A stretch of DNA of 64,000 bases. Source: DSWT01 sp035420085 (GTDB lineage: Bacteria; Chloroflexota; Anaerolineae; B4-G1; SLSP01). Every line of letters begins with the position of its first letter. Position 1 is the first letter of the stretch. The position numbers and the translations under genes are program-made. The DNA is taken from contig DAOLUH010000013.1 of the NCBI GenBank assembly GCA_035420085.1, positions 1 to 64,000 on the forward strand, read 5' to 3'. The notes under the pieces are model-generated. The model was not told where the DNA came from. It worked only from the letters and a program-made list of their open reading frames with translations, and did not search any database. Shown here one piece after another: positions 1 through 7,818 of this stretch.

Positions 1-223
1 GGCTGAATTGGAAGTCGCAGGGCCCGGCGATGGGGTTGCCGGTGCTATCGTCGGTGAGCCGCCCCTGGTAAGTAAAGGCGGTGCTCACGTCAGCCTGTGG
101 GACAAGTCCACCTTGGGGAGCCGGCTCTTGCGCCCGCGCCTGGTGGACAATCTCGCTCCCACTGACCAGAGCCAGGACCAACACGAAAGCCAACAACAGG
201 TTGAACATCGTCTCTCGCTTCAT
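1..223 (-). CDS. Exported protein, N-terminal part only (runs off window)
   Basis: Only the first 74 codons are present; the gene continues beyond base 1. The start ATG (221-223 on the minus strand) is preceded by an AAGGAG site about 8 bases upstream. The product begins with a short basic segment (MKRETM), then a hydrophobic stretch (LLLAFVLVLALVSG) and an ARAQ-type signal peptidase I site near residue 31. The mature part starts with an acidic/proline linker and then AFTYQGRLTDD, followed by a segment ending DFQF. That wording is familiar from the N-termini of large secreted repeat or tail-fibre-like proteins in Chloroflexota and Planctomycetes. The function cannot be told from this fragment. 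It is downstream of the small gene at 353-589 on the same strand, but 129 AT-rich bases separate them, so an own promoter is likely. Confidence 0.75.
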   Translation of the reverse strand, partial: MKRETMFNLLLAFVLVLALVSGSEIVHQARAQEPAPQGGLVPQADVSTAFTYQGRLTDDSTGNPIAGPCDFQFS

Positions 224-352
224 GTGAATCGCTCCTTTCGTTAGTATTGTTCGAATAGCTGAATGGGAAAAACTACAGATCATAGTATTCACAAATCAGG
301 TTTTGTTTTTTATGCACCCTTCTCTTCTGCATCGTAAGCTACAGACCGGCGT

Positions 353-589
353 TTATTTGAGGCCGGTACCAGGCGTATCCAACCTGGATGTGGAGCTATC
401 GGACAAACGCCCGGCCCAGCTCTCAATGAAGGCGATCAGCTCGTCCTGGCTATGCACGCAGACTTCCTCGCCGGTATGGACGTGTCGCACCCAACCTCGC
501 CAGGCGGATTGTCCCGCTTCACGCCAGATACGGATAACAAACGATTGTCGGACGACGAACTCATCTCGTTGCACCGTTGCTTTTTCCAT
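353..589 (-). CDS. Small conserved-type protein downstream of BTAD regulator
   Basis: This is a 78-residue product starting MEKATVQRDEFVVRQSF. The frame is open further upstream, but the upstream part overlaps the end of the BTAD gene and crosses a terminator hairpin, so the internal ATG at 589 is preferred; no good Shine-Dalgarno site precedes it. The core 'SFVIRIWREAG..WRGWVRHVHTGEE' followed by 'DELIAFIESW' resembles short uncharacterised proteins I associate with Chloroflexota genomes, often next to BTAD regulators (recollection, not a search). It probably folds as a small alpha/beta unit; the role is unknown. Its start lies only about 15 bases past the T-tract of the terminator at 604-634, so it needs either read-through or its own promoter. 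Confidence 0.5.
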   Translation of the reverse strand: MEKATVQRDEFVVRQSFVIRIWREAGQSAWRGWVRHVHTGEEVCVHSQDELIAFIESWAGRLSDSSTSRLDTPGTGLK

Positions 590-603
590 TGTTTCTGCGC
601 CAC

Positions 604-634
604 AAAAAAACTGCCACTCTCTTATGAGTGGCAG
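604..634 (-). terminator. Rho-independent terminator after BTAD regulator
   Basis: A perfect 9-bp stem (CTGCCACTC at 611-619 with GAGTGGCAG at 626-634) has a 6-base loop. On the minus strand it is followed directly by seven T residues (604-610). It lies 62 bases past the stop codon of the BTAD regulator, in the right orientation to end that transcript. Confidence 0.85.
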
Positions 635-695
635 TGTATCATAGCGGTGTCTCGCCGGTGTCTCTATCCGGCGAACTGGGGCTTCACTTTTTAGC

Positions 696-3600
696 TCATT
701 TTGGGCTGCCCCGCGTTTTGACCGGCGTTCCCTGGCGGCGTAGCGTCTCCAGGTCACGTTTGATGGTGGCTACGCTGACCTCCAGCGCATCGGCCAGGTC
801 GTCCTCTGTTGGGGCGGCGTCCTGCGCCGCGGCTTCTTCCAGCAGACGCGCAAGCCGGCGCTGACGGCGCGCGCCCTTGCCAATGATGACCTCGTCCTCC
901 GGCGCGGCGACGGTCCACGTCACGCTCACGCGCTCGTCGTCGCGCAGCGAACGGCGCAGAGGCGCGCCGGCGCGGGGCAGGCAGGCTTGTATACGGCGCA
1001 CGCCCAGGCTGTGATAGTCGTCCCAGATAGTGCGGCCCGGCGCAATGTCGTGGAGATAGGCGCGGCGGCGTTCGGGGTCGGTGATGCTGTCGGCATAGCT
1101 CATCAACAGCGCGTAGGCGGCGCGCAAGGCGGCTTCGCCACGCGCCGTTTGCCCGGCCGCCAGCAGCGCTTTGTATGCGCCCACGTAGGCCAGGCAGGGA
1201 TCGCCCACGCCGTTGGGACCGCGTTCGTCCAACCAGGCCAGCACCTCGTCTGCATACTGCACCGCCAGGACGTGATCGCCCTGCGCGGTAGCGACGCGCG
1301 CCAGCCCGGAGAGAGCGTCAATCGCCAGGGCGTGCAGACCCACCTCACGGCGCAACGTCAGTCCTCTCAGGTAGGCGTCCCTGGAAGCATCAAATTGACC
1401 CAGATACTCCAACACCAGCGCCAGATATACCCAGCCGTAGCCCTCGATGCGCCGGTCGCCGATGCTGTGCGCCAACGCGCAGACCCGTTCCAGTGCCGCG
1501 CGTGCCGCTTCCGGATTGCCGCTATCATGAGATGCGGTGCTGAAGTTGTAGAGGCTGCTCGCTTCGCCACGCCGGTCGCCCAGCGTCCGCCGTAAGCTAA
1601 GCGCCTGCTGGTGATGCTCCAGCGCCGCCGGAAAATCCGCCAGGTAATGTGCGATATTTCCCAGGCTGGTGTGGACGTTGGCTTGCACGGTCTCAACGCC
1701 GCTTTGCACGCTCAAGTCCAGCGCGCGCAGGGACATAGTCAACGCTGCGCCATAGTTCCCCTGATCGAAGGCCAGATCGCCCAACTCTTTCAAGCTCACG
1801 GCCTGCACCGTCAAATCATCCAGTTCCTGAGCCAATGCCCAGGCCCGCTCTGAATGTTGTCGAGCAAGCTCGAGCTCGCCACGATGCCGCAGCATCCGCC
1901 CCCAGGTCAGTTCGGCCTGATATTCAGCCTGCACATCCAGCGTCAGCGCAGCCTGCGCCGCTGCTTCACGGACGGCATCAAACGCCCGTGGATAGTCGCC
2001 GATGACCTCATAATAGGTGGCGCGGCGCAAGCCGATGTGGGTACGGTTGGTCGGCGTGTCCAGCAGGGGATGGGCGAGCCACGTTTCCAGAGCGTCCAAC
2101 TCGTCGGCCTGGGCGCGACGCTCCCCCACGAACGCATACACGGCCTCGCGCGCCTGATGCAACGCAAAGGCGCGCTCAGGAGCGATGGGGTCAGGCAAGC
2201 GGTCCAATGCTTCCAGGGCGTGTGTATAGTGTAGGATGGCCTCCTGGTTGGCGTACACGGCCCGCGCCAGGTCGCCGGCCTGCTGATGGTAATCGGCGGC
2301 TTTGTCCCAGACCGCTGCGCCCTCCCAGTGATAGGCCAGGGCCGCCGTCTGATCGGGGTTAAGCGATTCCAACGCCTCGGCGGTCCGGCGATGGAGCTGC
2401 GCCCGCTCGGTTGCGGCGATAGCGCCGTAGGCCACCTGGCGGATTTTGTCGTGATGGAAGCGATAATCCTGGTCGGTCTCGTCCAAAATATGGCAACGCA
2501 CCAGTTCGTGCAGGGCATCCAACAGCACGCGCGGCTCGGCGGCGCTGGCGAGGCGCAGCAAGTCGAAGTCGAAGCGCTCTCCCAGCACGGCAGTCAGGTG
2601 AACGATGGGACGGAGAGCAGGGGATAGCGTGTCCAGGTGGCGGGCGATGATCTGTTCCACCGCCTGAGGCAGGGGCAGTTCGGCGTAAGTGTCGGTGCTT
2701 GCGTCCCACGGCGTACTCCACCACCCTTCCGCATTGCGGAAAAGCAAGCCTTCGCTGTGCAAGGTGTGCAACGTCTCCAGCAGGAACAGAGGATTGCCGT
2801 CCGTTTCGGCGAAGAGGCGAGCTTCGAAGAGAGGGGCAGGGTTACCGATTCCCAGGCTGAGGCGGATCAATTTGGCGCTGGCAGCGGCGTCCAGGCGGCT
2901 CAACGCGATGCGCTGCCGCGTGCCCGCGCGCTCCAACACCTGTAGGGGCTGCCAGACCTCCGGGCGGGCGCGAGCTTCGCCGCTGCGATAGCTGCCCAGC
3001 AGCAGCACGCGGCTTTCACCCAGCGCCGGGAGCACACGCGCCAGCAAGGTCAGGGTGTCTTCACCCGTCCAGTGCAAATCTTCCACGATCAGGGCCAGGG
3101 GAGTGATGTGCGCCCAGCCGCGCAACAATTCGCCCAGGGCCGCCGCCAGACGCGCCTGTTCCTGAGTCGGTTCGAGCGGCAGAGGCGGCGAGAGATCAGG
3201 CAGCGCGACGCGCAACGGGAGCAGCAGCGAGGCAAGCACTTGCAGCCAGATGCGCTCGACCACTTGCGCCAACTGCCGGATCCGCAGCGGCGAGAGTCCT
3301 CCCGCCAGCGCGTCTACAAGCGGGCCGTAGGGCTGGGCCGGGGCGAGAGGCTCTGCGCCGCCCCACAGCACTTCGATCCCCCGCCACTCGGCGTCGCGGG
3401 CGACTTCGCGGAGCAGGCGGGTCTTGCCCACGCCGGCCTCCCCTTCGACCAATACCAGGCCGCCCAGGCCGTTGAACGCAGCTTCGAGGTGCGCGACGAG
3501 TGTAGCGCGCTCCTTTTCGCGCCCAATCAGCGGTAACCTGGCCGCGTCGATCTCCTTTTCGAGCAGAGGAGATGGCAGATAGGGCGCAGTCTCCGGCGGC

Positions 3601-4307
3601 AGTTGCCGGGCGATCTCCGCCGCCAGCGCTTCTGTTTCGGGCGCGGGGTCGAGTCCCAGTTCGTCGGCTAACACCTGACGACACACCTGGTACTGTTTGA
3701 GCGCCTCGGCGTCACGCCCCAACAGGTGGCACAGGCGCATCACTTCGCAGTGGGCCGATTCGCGCCAGGGATCTTCGACCGCCAGCCGGCGCGCATGGGT
3801 CAGCGCGTGTTGGTAATCGCCCCGCGCCTTGCAATCGGCGATCAGCCGTTCCAATGCAACGAGAAACAATTCTCGCAGTCGTTCCCGCTCCGGCAGCAGC
3901 CAATCGTCATAGTACCCATTCAGGAACTCGCCCCGGTATAAGGCGACGGCGCGGGCCACATTCTGCGCCGCGTCGCTCACGGCGCACTGCTCGAACTCGG
4001 CGACATCGAGCCAGAGGGACAGGGCAGGATCGAGACGGACCGTGTCACCTTCGGTGAGCAAAATGGGGTAAGGGGCGAGGCATTTGCGGATGTGCCATAG
4101 CGCCTGGGTGAGGCGGCGGCGGGCAATAGTTTCCGGCAGGTCGGGCCAGAAAAGACCGCTCAACAGGTCGCGGGTGTGGGACTGCTCGTGGTGGGCAAGG
4201 AGATAGGCCAGCAGCGCGCGCGTGGTCGCATTGGGGAGCAGGAGTTCATCCTGCTCGTCCCAACGCAGTGTGAAACCGCCTAACATGCGGACGTTCAGGG
4301 TGTCCAT
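696..4307 (-). CDS. BTAD-domain AAA-type transcriptional regulator with TPR region and C-terminal HTH
   Basis: The product is about 1203 residues. I start it at the ATG at 4307 (MDTLNVRMLGGFTLRW) because the winged-helix domain begins there. Domains in order: OmpR-like winged helix (about 1-95), bacterial transcriptional activator domain (about 95-235, with repeated alpha-helices and LGLDPAPETEAL), an AAA/NACHT-like ATPase with Walker A GEAGVGKT near residue 290 and Walker B ALIVEDLHW near 410, then a long array of TPR-like helices (about 650-1080). The last 60 residues hold a second helix-turn-helix (DLADALEVSVATIKRDLETL) of DeoR/HTH_11 style. Such proteins are SARP/LuxR-like activators that couple ligand or ATP state to promoter binding; the target is unknown. 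A terminator at 604-634 closes the unit. The family assignment is firm, the regulated genes are not known. Confidence 0.9.
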   Translation of the reverse strand: MDTLNVRMLGGFTLRWDEQDELLLPNATTRALLAYLLAHHEQSHTRDLLSGLFWPDLPETIARRRLTQALWHIRKCLAPYPILLTEGDTVRLDPALSLWLDVAEFEQCAVSDAAQNVARAVALYRGEFLNGYYDDWLLPERERLRELFLVALERLIADCKARGDYQHALTHARRLAVEDPWRESAHCEVMRLCHLLGRDAEALKQYQVCRQVLADELGLDPAPETEALAAEIARQLPPETAPYLPSPLLEKEIDAARLPLIGREKERATLVAHLEAAFNGLGGLVLVEGEAGVGKTRLLREVARDAEWRGIEVLWGGAEPLAPAQPYGPLVDALAGGLSPLRIRQLAQVVERIWLQVLASLLLPLRVALPDLSPPLPLEPTQEQARLAAALGELLRGWAHITPLALIVEDLHWTGEDTLTLLARVLPALGESRVLLLGSYRSGEARARPEVWQPLQVLERAGTRQRIALSRLDAAASAKLIRLSLGIGNPAPLFEARLFAETDGNPLFLLETLHTLHSEGLLFRNAEGWWSTPWDASTDTYAELPLPQAVEQIIARHLDTLSPALRPIVHLTAVLGERFDFDLLRLASAAEPRVLLDALHELVRCHILDETDQDYRFHHDKIRQVAYGAIAATERAQLHRRTAEALESLNPDQTAALAYHWEGAAVWDKAADYHQQAGDLARAVYANQEAILHYTHALEALDRLPDPIAPERAFALHQAREAVYAFVGERRAQADELDALETWLAHPLLDTPTNRTHIGLRRATYYEVIGDYPRAFDAVREAAAQAALTLDVQAEYQAELTWGRMLRHRGELELARQHSERAWALAQELDDLTVQAVSLKELGDLAFDQGNYGAALTMSLRALDLSVQSGVETVQANVHTSLGNIAHYLADFPAALEHHQQALSLRRTLGDRRGEASSLYNFSTASHDSGNPEAARAALERVCALAHSIGDRRIEGYGWVYLALVLEYLGQFDASRDAYLRGLTLRREVGLHALAIDALSGLARVATAQGDHVLAVQYADEVLAWLDERGPNGVGDPCLAYVGAYKALLAAGQTARGEAALRAAYALLMSYADSITDPERRRAYLHDIAPGRTIWDDYHSLGVRRIQACLPRAGAPLRRSLRDDERVSVTWTVAAPEDEVIIGKGARRQRRLARLLEEAAAQDAAPTEDDLADALEVSVATIKRDLETLRRQGTPVKTRGSPK

Positions 4308-4336
4308 GCCGTTGTTTTCCCCCGGAAATGTTGACC

Positions 4337-4764
4337 TCAAGCAATCCTAGAAAATCCGAGGCTATCTACCACGTTCACGCTCTCCCGATACGTCTCCCAC
4401 ACAACAGCAGCAGGTAGAGCATCGATAGCGCGCTCCAGCACCATCAAAGGTGCGCGTCGAACACCGTAGAGGCGCGATACAACTCGTCACGCCAGGCAGG
4501 AAATAAGCCCGCGTCGCGCCACTCGCGGAGCACACCGGCGACAACTTCAGTTCGCGCGGCGGGCGTGTCCAGGCGCGGATCGAGCACCACGCGCGCATCA
4601 TCAATGTGGAAGATGCCGGGATGCTCCTGCAATAGCGGCAACCGGCTGTGATGCACCGCCCCCACGACCGTATCCTCGATGACGAAATCGAGGTAGTTGT
4701 GCGGATCGAAGACGTTGTGGGCGTCGATCCAGTGGAGGAAAGCAGCGATATCGTGATAGAGCAT
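4337..4764 (-). pseudogene. Frameshifted, truncated DUF4743/Nudix-type remnant
   Basis: The first frame (4764 to a stop at 4444) gives 106 residues beginning MLYHDIAAFLHWIDAHN. Segments such as VVGAVHHSRLPLL and VVLDPRLDTPAARTEVV look like the N-terminal DUF4743 domain of Nudix hydrolases of the thiamin-pyrophosphokinase-linked type. The frame ends at ASTVFDAHL. A one-base shift restores PLMVLERA, which is how this family normally enters its Nudix domain, but the Nudix box never appears. Instead the following sequence (about 4380-4440) resembles the 3' end of the adjacent DUF4013 gene, sharing a run of 16 identical bases around ctctcccgatacgtct. I read it as a broken gene joined to a decayed DUF4013 tail. 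The alternative is a genuine 106-residue protein. Confidence 0.55.
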
Positions 4765-4986
4765 TCTAGTTCATCACCTTCTGACAAAATCATCTGTTAC
4801 TGTTACAAATCGCGACTACAACTAAGGCCGATCCAAGAAAATACTCTGTCATGAACTTGGGATCCAAACGAGAATCCTTATCAATAGGGCTTCTGGCAGA
4901 TTGTGATCTGCCAACGTCGCAGCAGCGTAGCATTGTCCTGCAGGGAAGCTATGCTCTGTTCCCCATACGAATTCACAAGTGAGAAT

Positions 4987-5769
4987 TTATGACTTTGATT
5001 CTTCTTGACTCGCCTCTACTATCGACTTACTCTCCCGATACGTCTGCCCAAACACCGCCGCACACACCAACATCAGATAGAACAGCAACGGCGCGCTCAG
5101 CACGGGAATCAAGATACACAGCACCATCGTCACATACAACATCATGATGCCGTAGTACAGAATCCCGATCAGCCCACCGCAGAGCACCCAGGCGATAAAA
5201 TAGCCCATTTTATTGCGCCACAGCAGCGGCCACCACTCGCGGAAGCGAAATGCCGCTCCGACCTGATCCCTGGCGACGAAATGCGAGAGCGCTACCGGCA
5301 ACGGGATCGTGCCGAGAAAAGTCAATATCATCCCCAGGAAGATCGAGACGAACAAAATCAGAATACTGCCCATAAACAGAAACGGGATGACGGCAACATC
5401 GCGCGCATGCTCGGCCATTTGCATCGACACCGGAAGCAACATCGCGGCAAGCATATAGATGCCCATCCCGCCAAAGTAGACGAGGAATCCGGGCAGCATA
5501 AACACCAGGCCAACCACGCTGTAACGTAGGCCATCCACGCCCAGCTTGCCCCAATCGGCCCATTCCGGCAGCTCTAGCGCCTGACCTTCGATCGCCCGCC
5601 GCATCACCTGCATCACGTAGCCAGCGACGAAAATCAAAGGGATGACCGGGATGATAAAACTCACCAGAATCAGCGCCGCGCCGATGACAAATCGCTTCTG
5701 CCAATCCGCCCCCTCGAACGGGAACTTGAAAAACCGCTTCAACCCACCCAGCGTCGCCACTTCCGACAT
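4987..5769 (-). CDS. DUF4013 membrane protein
   Basis: This is a 260-residue protein with a strong GGGAGGTG ribosome site 5 bases before the ATG. After a short amphipathic start (MSEVATLGGLKRFFKFPFEG) it has a hydrophobic hairpin (FVIGAALILVSFIIPVIPLIF), the characteristic GYVMQVMRRAIEG loop and a PEWADWGKLGVDGL segment, then about four more membrane segments. This pattern is that of DUF4013, a family of integral membrane proteins of unknown function seen in archaea and Chloroflexota. The C-terminus ends in a polar tail (TYRESKSIVEASQEESKS). A decayed copy of its 3' end seems to lie at about 4380-4440. It probably forms its own transcript; the 27-bp palindrome at 5792-5852 separates it from the aldo/keto reductase upstream. 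Confidence 0.85.
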   Translation of the reverse strand: MSEVATLGGLKRFFKFPFEGADWQKRFVIGAALILVSFIIPVIPLIFVAGYVMQVMRRAIEGQALELPEWADWGKLGVDGLRYSVVGLVFMLPGFLVYFGGMGIYMLAAMLLPVSMQMAEHARDVAVIPFLFMGSILILFVSIFLGMILTFLGTIPLPVALSHFVARDQVGAAFRFREWWPLLWRNKMGYFIAWVLCGGLIGILYYGIMMLYVTMVLCILIPVLSAPLLFYLMLVCAAVFGQTYRESKSIVEASQEESKS

Positions 5770-5791
5770 CGCACACCTCCCTCAAAAGTAT

Positions 5792-5852
5792 CTCAACGGA
5801 TTGAACGGATCAAACGGAAGAAAAATCCGTTTGATCCGTTCAATCCGTTGAG
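5792..5852. repeat. Perfect 27-bp inverted repeat of ATCCGTT units
   Basis: The left arm (5792-5818, starting ctcaacggattgaacgg) and right arm (5826-5852) are exact reverse complements with a 7-base A-rich loop. Each arm is built from repeated ATCCGTT/AACGGAT words. Related arrays occur at 29849-29963 and inside a coding region at 57677-57731, so this is a dispersed short repeat and not a gene-specific terminator; there is no T-tract. Confidence 0.9.
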
Positions 5853-5871
5853 GAAAATCCATCCCATGTGG

Positions 5872-6879
5872 TTACTTCTTCCCCGTCAACTGCCCCGCGA
5901 ACGTCAGCCCCTTCTGCTCCTCGCTGCGGTCGGTGGCGGGGGGCGGCTCCGGCGAGAGCGCGGAGATTTCGGCACGCAGTTCCGGCGTCATATCGATCTC
6001 CACGGCAGCCAGCGAATCCTCAAGCTGCGCCACGTTGCGCGCGCCGATGATCGGCGCAGTAATCGCGGGGTGACTGCCCACCCAGGCAACAGCCAACGCC
6101 ACCGGGTTGTAACCGCGTTCTTGCGCAAAGGCCGTGAAATCCTCCGCCACGCGGTATACCCATTCGTCGCCGTAGCGCGCTTTGTACATCGTGTTCTCGA
6201 TCAGCCGCCCGGATTCCGGCCTGCGCCCCACCCCGTATTTGCCGGTGAGCAACCCGCCGCCGAGCGGACTGTAGGAAATCACGCCCAGGCTCTCGGAGAG
6301 CGCCAGCGGCAGGATTTCGACCTCGGCCTGGCGCTTGACCAGGTTATACATCGGCTGCAGGCAAGCAAACGGCGACCACCCGTGCCGCGCCGAGATGCCG
6401 AGCGCCTTGGCGATCTGCCACGCGGCGTAGTTGCTCGCCGCCGGGTAGAGGATTTTGCCCTGCTCGACCATGTCATCCAGGGCGCGAAGCGTCTCTTCGA
6501 TAGGCGTGTCGGCGTCGAAGTGATGCATGAAGTACACGTCGATGTAGTCCGTGTTGAGGCGCTTGAGGCTGGCCTCCACAGCGGACATCAGGTGCTTGCG
6601 CGAAGAACCGCGCGCGTTCACGTCGTCGCCCATCGGAAAGTGCGCCTTGCTGGTGATGACGACCTCATCGCGGCAGTTAGCAATCAGTTTGCCCAGGATT
6701 TGCTCAGCGCCCCCGCGCTGGTAGACGTTGGCGCAATCGAAGAAGTTGATGCCGACTTCGCGGCAGCGGTGGAACATCGCCGCGGACGTCGCCTCGTCGG
6801 CGGGATTGCCGAAAGACATCGTGCCGAAGCACAACTGGGATACTTTTACACCAGTACTGCCTAAAAGTTTGTATTTCAT
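5872..6879 (-). CDS. Aldo/keto reductase
   Basis: This is a 335-residue NADPH-dependent oxidoreductase of the aldo/keto reductase superfamily. I start it at the ATG at 6879 (MKYKLLGSTGVKVSQLCFGT), which has AGGAGG six bases upstream. The longer frame adds eight unlikely residues. The catalytic tetrad is visible: Asp48 and Tyr53 in FDCANVYQRGG, Lys78 in VVITSKAHF and His119 in the MHHFD motif. GARNVAQLEDSLAAVEI near the C-terminus is the usual cofactor-binding segment. The closest style is the YdjG/YghZ-like 'general' AKR group that reduces aldehydes or ketones; the substrate is not readable from the sequence. It appears monocistronic, bounded by repeats on both sides. Confidence 0.92.
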   Translation of the reverse strand: MKYKLLGSTGVKVSQLCFGTMSFGNPADEATSAAMFHRCREVGINFFDCANVYQRGGAEQILGKLIANCRDEVVITSKAHFPMGDDVNARGSSRKHLMSAVEASLKRLNTDYIDVYFMHHFDADTPIEETLRALDDMVEQGKILYPAASNYAAWQIAKALGISARHGWSPFACLQPMYNLVKRQAEVEILPLALSESLGVISYSPLGGGLLTGKYGVGRRPESGRLIENTMYKARYGDEWVYRVAEDFTAFAQERGYNPVALAVAWVGSHPAITAPIIGARNVAQLEDSLAAVEIDMTPELRAEISALSPEPPPATDRSEEQKGLTFAGQLTGKK

Positions 6880-6974
6880 CTTAACCTCCTGGAAAAGAAT
6901 CATGAATCATGAATTGTTTGACGAAGCTATAGCTTTGAGTATATAGGACAATCGCGTGTAGGACAAACGAACCT

Positions 6975-7066
6975 CCTGCATCTTGCCTCTTGCTTCCTGC
7001 ATCTTGCCTCCTGCTTCCTGCATCTTGCCTCCTGCTTCCTGCATCTTGCTTCCTGCATCTTGCATC
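6975..7066. repeat. 21-bp tandem repeat, about four copies
   Basis: The unit is CCTGCATCTTGCCTCCTGCTT. Copies start at 6975 (one base changed), 6996 and 7017, followed by a shortened copy at 7038 and a degenerate one at 7052. The array fills the gap between the stop codon of the uracil-DNA glycosylase gene (7065) and the aldo/keto reductase start. There are no spacers, so it is a minisatellite and not a CRISPR. Confidence 0.9.
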
Positions 7067-7736
7067 ACCAGACAATCGGTGGAGAACCGTGGGCGACGAG
7101 GTAGGCATTGGCTTGCGAAAAGTGGCCGCAGCCGAGGAAGCCACGATGGGCGGAGAGTGGGGAGGGATGCGGGGCTTCGAGGATCAGGTGGCGCTCCGCA
7201 TCGATGAGTGGCTTCTTGGATTGCGCGTGACTGCCCCACAGCAGGAAGACCAGATGCTCGCGGTTTGCGCTCAACTGCGCGATGATTTGGTCGGTCAGCG
7301 CATGCCAGCCCAGGTCTTTGTGCGAGGCGGCTTTGTGGGCTTCCACGGTGAGCGAGGCGTTCAGCAGCAGCACACCCTGCTGTGCCCAGCGCGTCAGATC
7401 GGTCGAGAAAGTGCGCGGCTGTCCGTTGTAGACATCACGCTGCACTTCCTTGAAGATGTTGCGCAGCGACGGCGGCGCTTTGACACCTTCTGGCACCGAG
7501 AACGCCATACCGTCGGCCTGACCGGGGCCGTGGTATGGATCCTGTCCCACGATGACAACACGCACCGCTTCGAACGGCGTAACGCGCAATGCGTAGAAAA
7601 CCCGCTCCGGCGCGGGATAGATCGTCGCCGTTTGCCGCAGCGCATCGGCTGCGGTGGCGAGGTCACGGTGGTAACCTGCTGCCATCAACGGCACGCGCGT
7701 TTCCCATGTCGCCAAAGACAAGAAGTCTGTCACCAT
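7065..7736 (-). CDS. ung: Uracil-DNA glycosylase, family 1
   Basis: This is a 223-residue enzyme that removes uracil from DNA as the first step of base-excision repair. All diagnostic motifs are present: the water-activating loop GQDPYHG at residues 64-70 with Asp66, the LLLN motif in WAQQGVLLLNASLTVE, and the DNA-intercalation/His loop HPSPLSAHRGFLGCGHF near the C-terminus. The length matches the family (about 220-230). I use the ATG at 7736 (MVTDFLSLATWETR), preceded by AAAGGA; the frame extends 13 codons further but the family starts here. Its stop abuts the 21-bp tandem array. It is divergent from the aminotransferase gene, with a 37-base palindrome between them. Confidence 0.96.
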   Translation of the reverse strand: MVTDFLSLATWETRVPLMAAGYHRDLATAADALRQTATIYPAPERVFYALRVTPFEAVRVVIVGQDPYHGPGQADGMAFSVPEGVKAPPSLRNIFKEVQRDVYNGQPRTFSTDLTRWAQQGVLLLNASLTVEAHKAASHKDLGWHALTDQIIAQLSANREHLVFLLWGSHAQSKKPLIDAERHLILEAPHPSPLSAHRGFLGCGHFSQANAYLVAHGSPPIVW

Positions 7737-7766
7737 TTGCAAGTCCTTTTCATCTTGACGCAGTGA

Positions 7767-7803
7767 AAGAATCATGAATCATGAATCATGATTCATGATT
7801 CTT
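7767..7803. repeat. 37-base perfect palindrome between divergent genes
   Basis: Arms of 18 bases around a single central base at 7785 are built from ATGAATC/GATTCAT words. It lies between the divergent ung and aminotransferase starts; a half copy (agaatcatgaatcatgaat) sits at 6895-6914 upstream of the aldo/keto reductase. It could be a regulatory site or a mobile short repeat. Confidence 0.85.
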
Positions 7804-7818
7804 ACCCAAGGAGTTCGC

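Noticed and set aside
8..244. Plus-strand 78-residue frame at the window start
   Set aside because: It is the antisense of the signal-peptide-bearing exported protein on the minus strand, which has a good ribosome site.
303..864. Several plus-strand frames over the small gene and the BTAD 3' end
   Set aside because: They have no ribosome sites or recognisable motifs and cross the minus-strand terminator.
4362..4793. 143-residue minus-strand gene overlapping the Nudix-type remnant
   Set aside because: Its translation is Ser/Arg/Cys-rich low-quality sequence typical of an out-of-frame shadow; the overlapping frame has clear family resemblance.
6975..7066. CRISPR array
   Set aside because: The 21-base units are directly adjacent without spacers, there are only a few copies and no cas genes are near.
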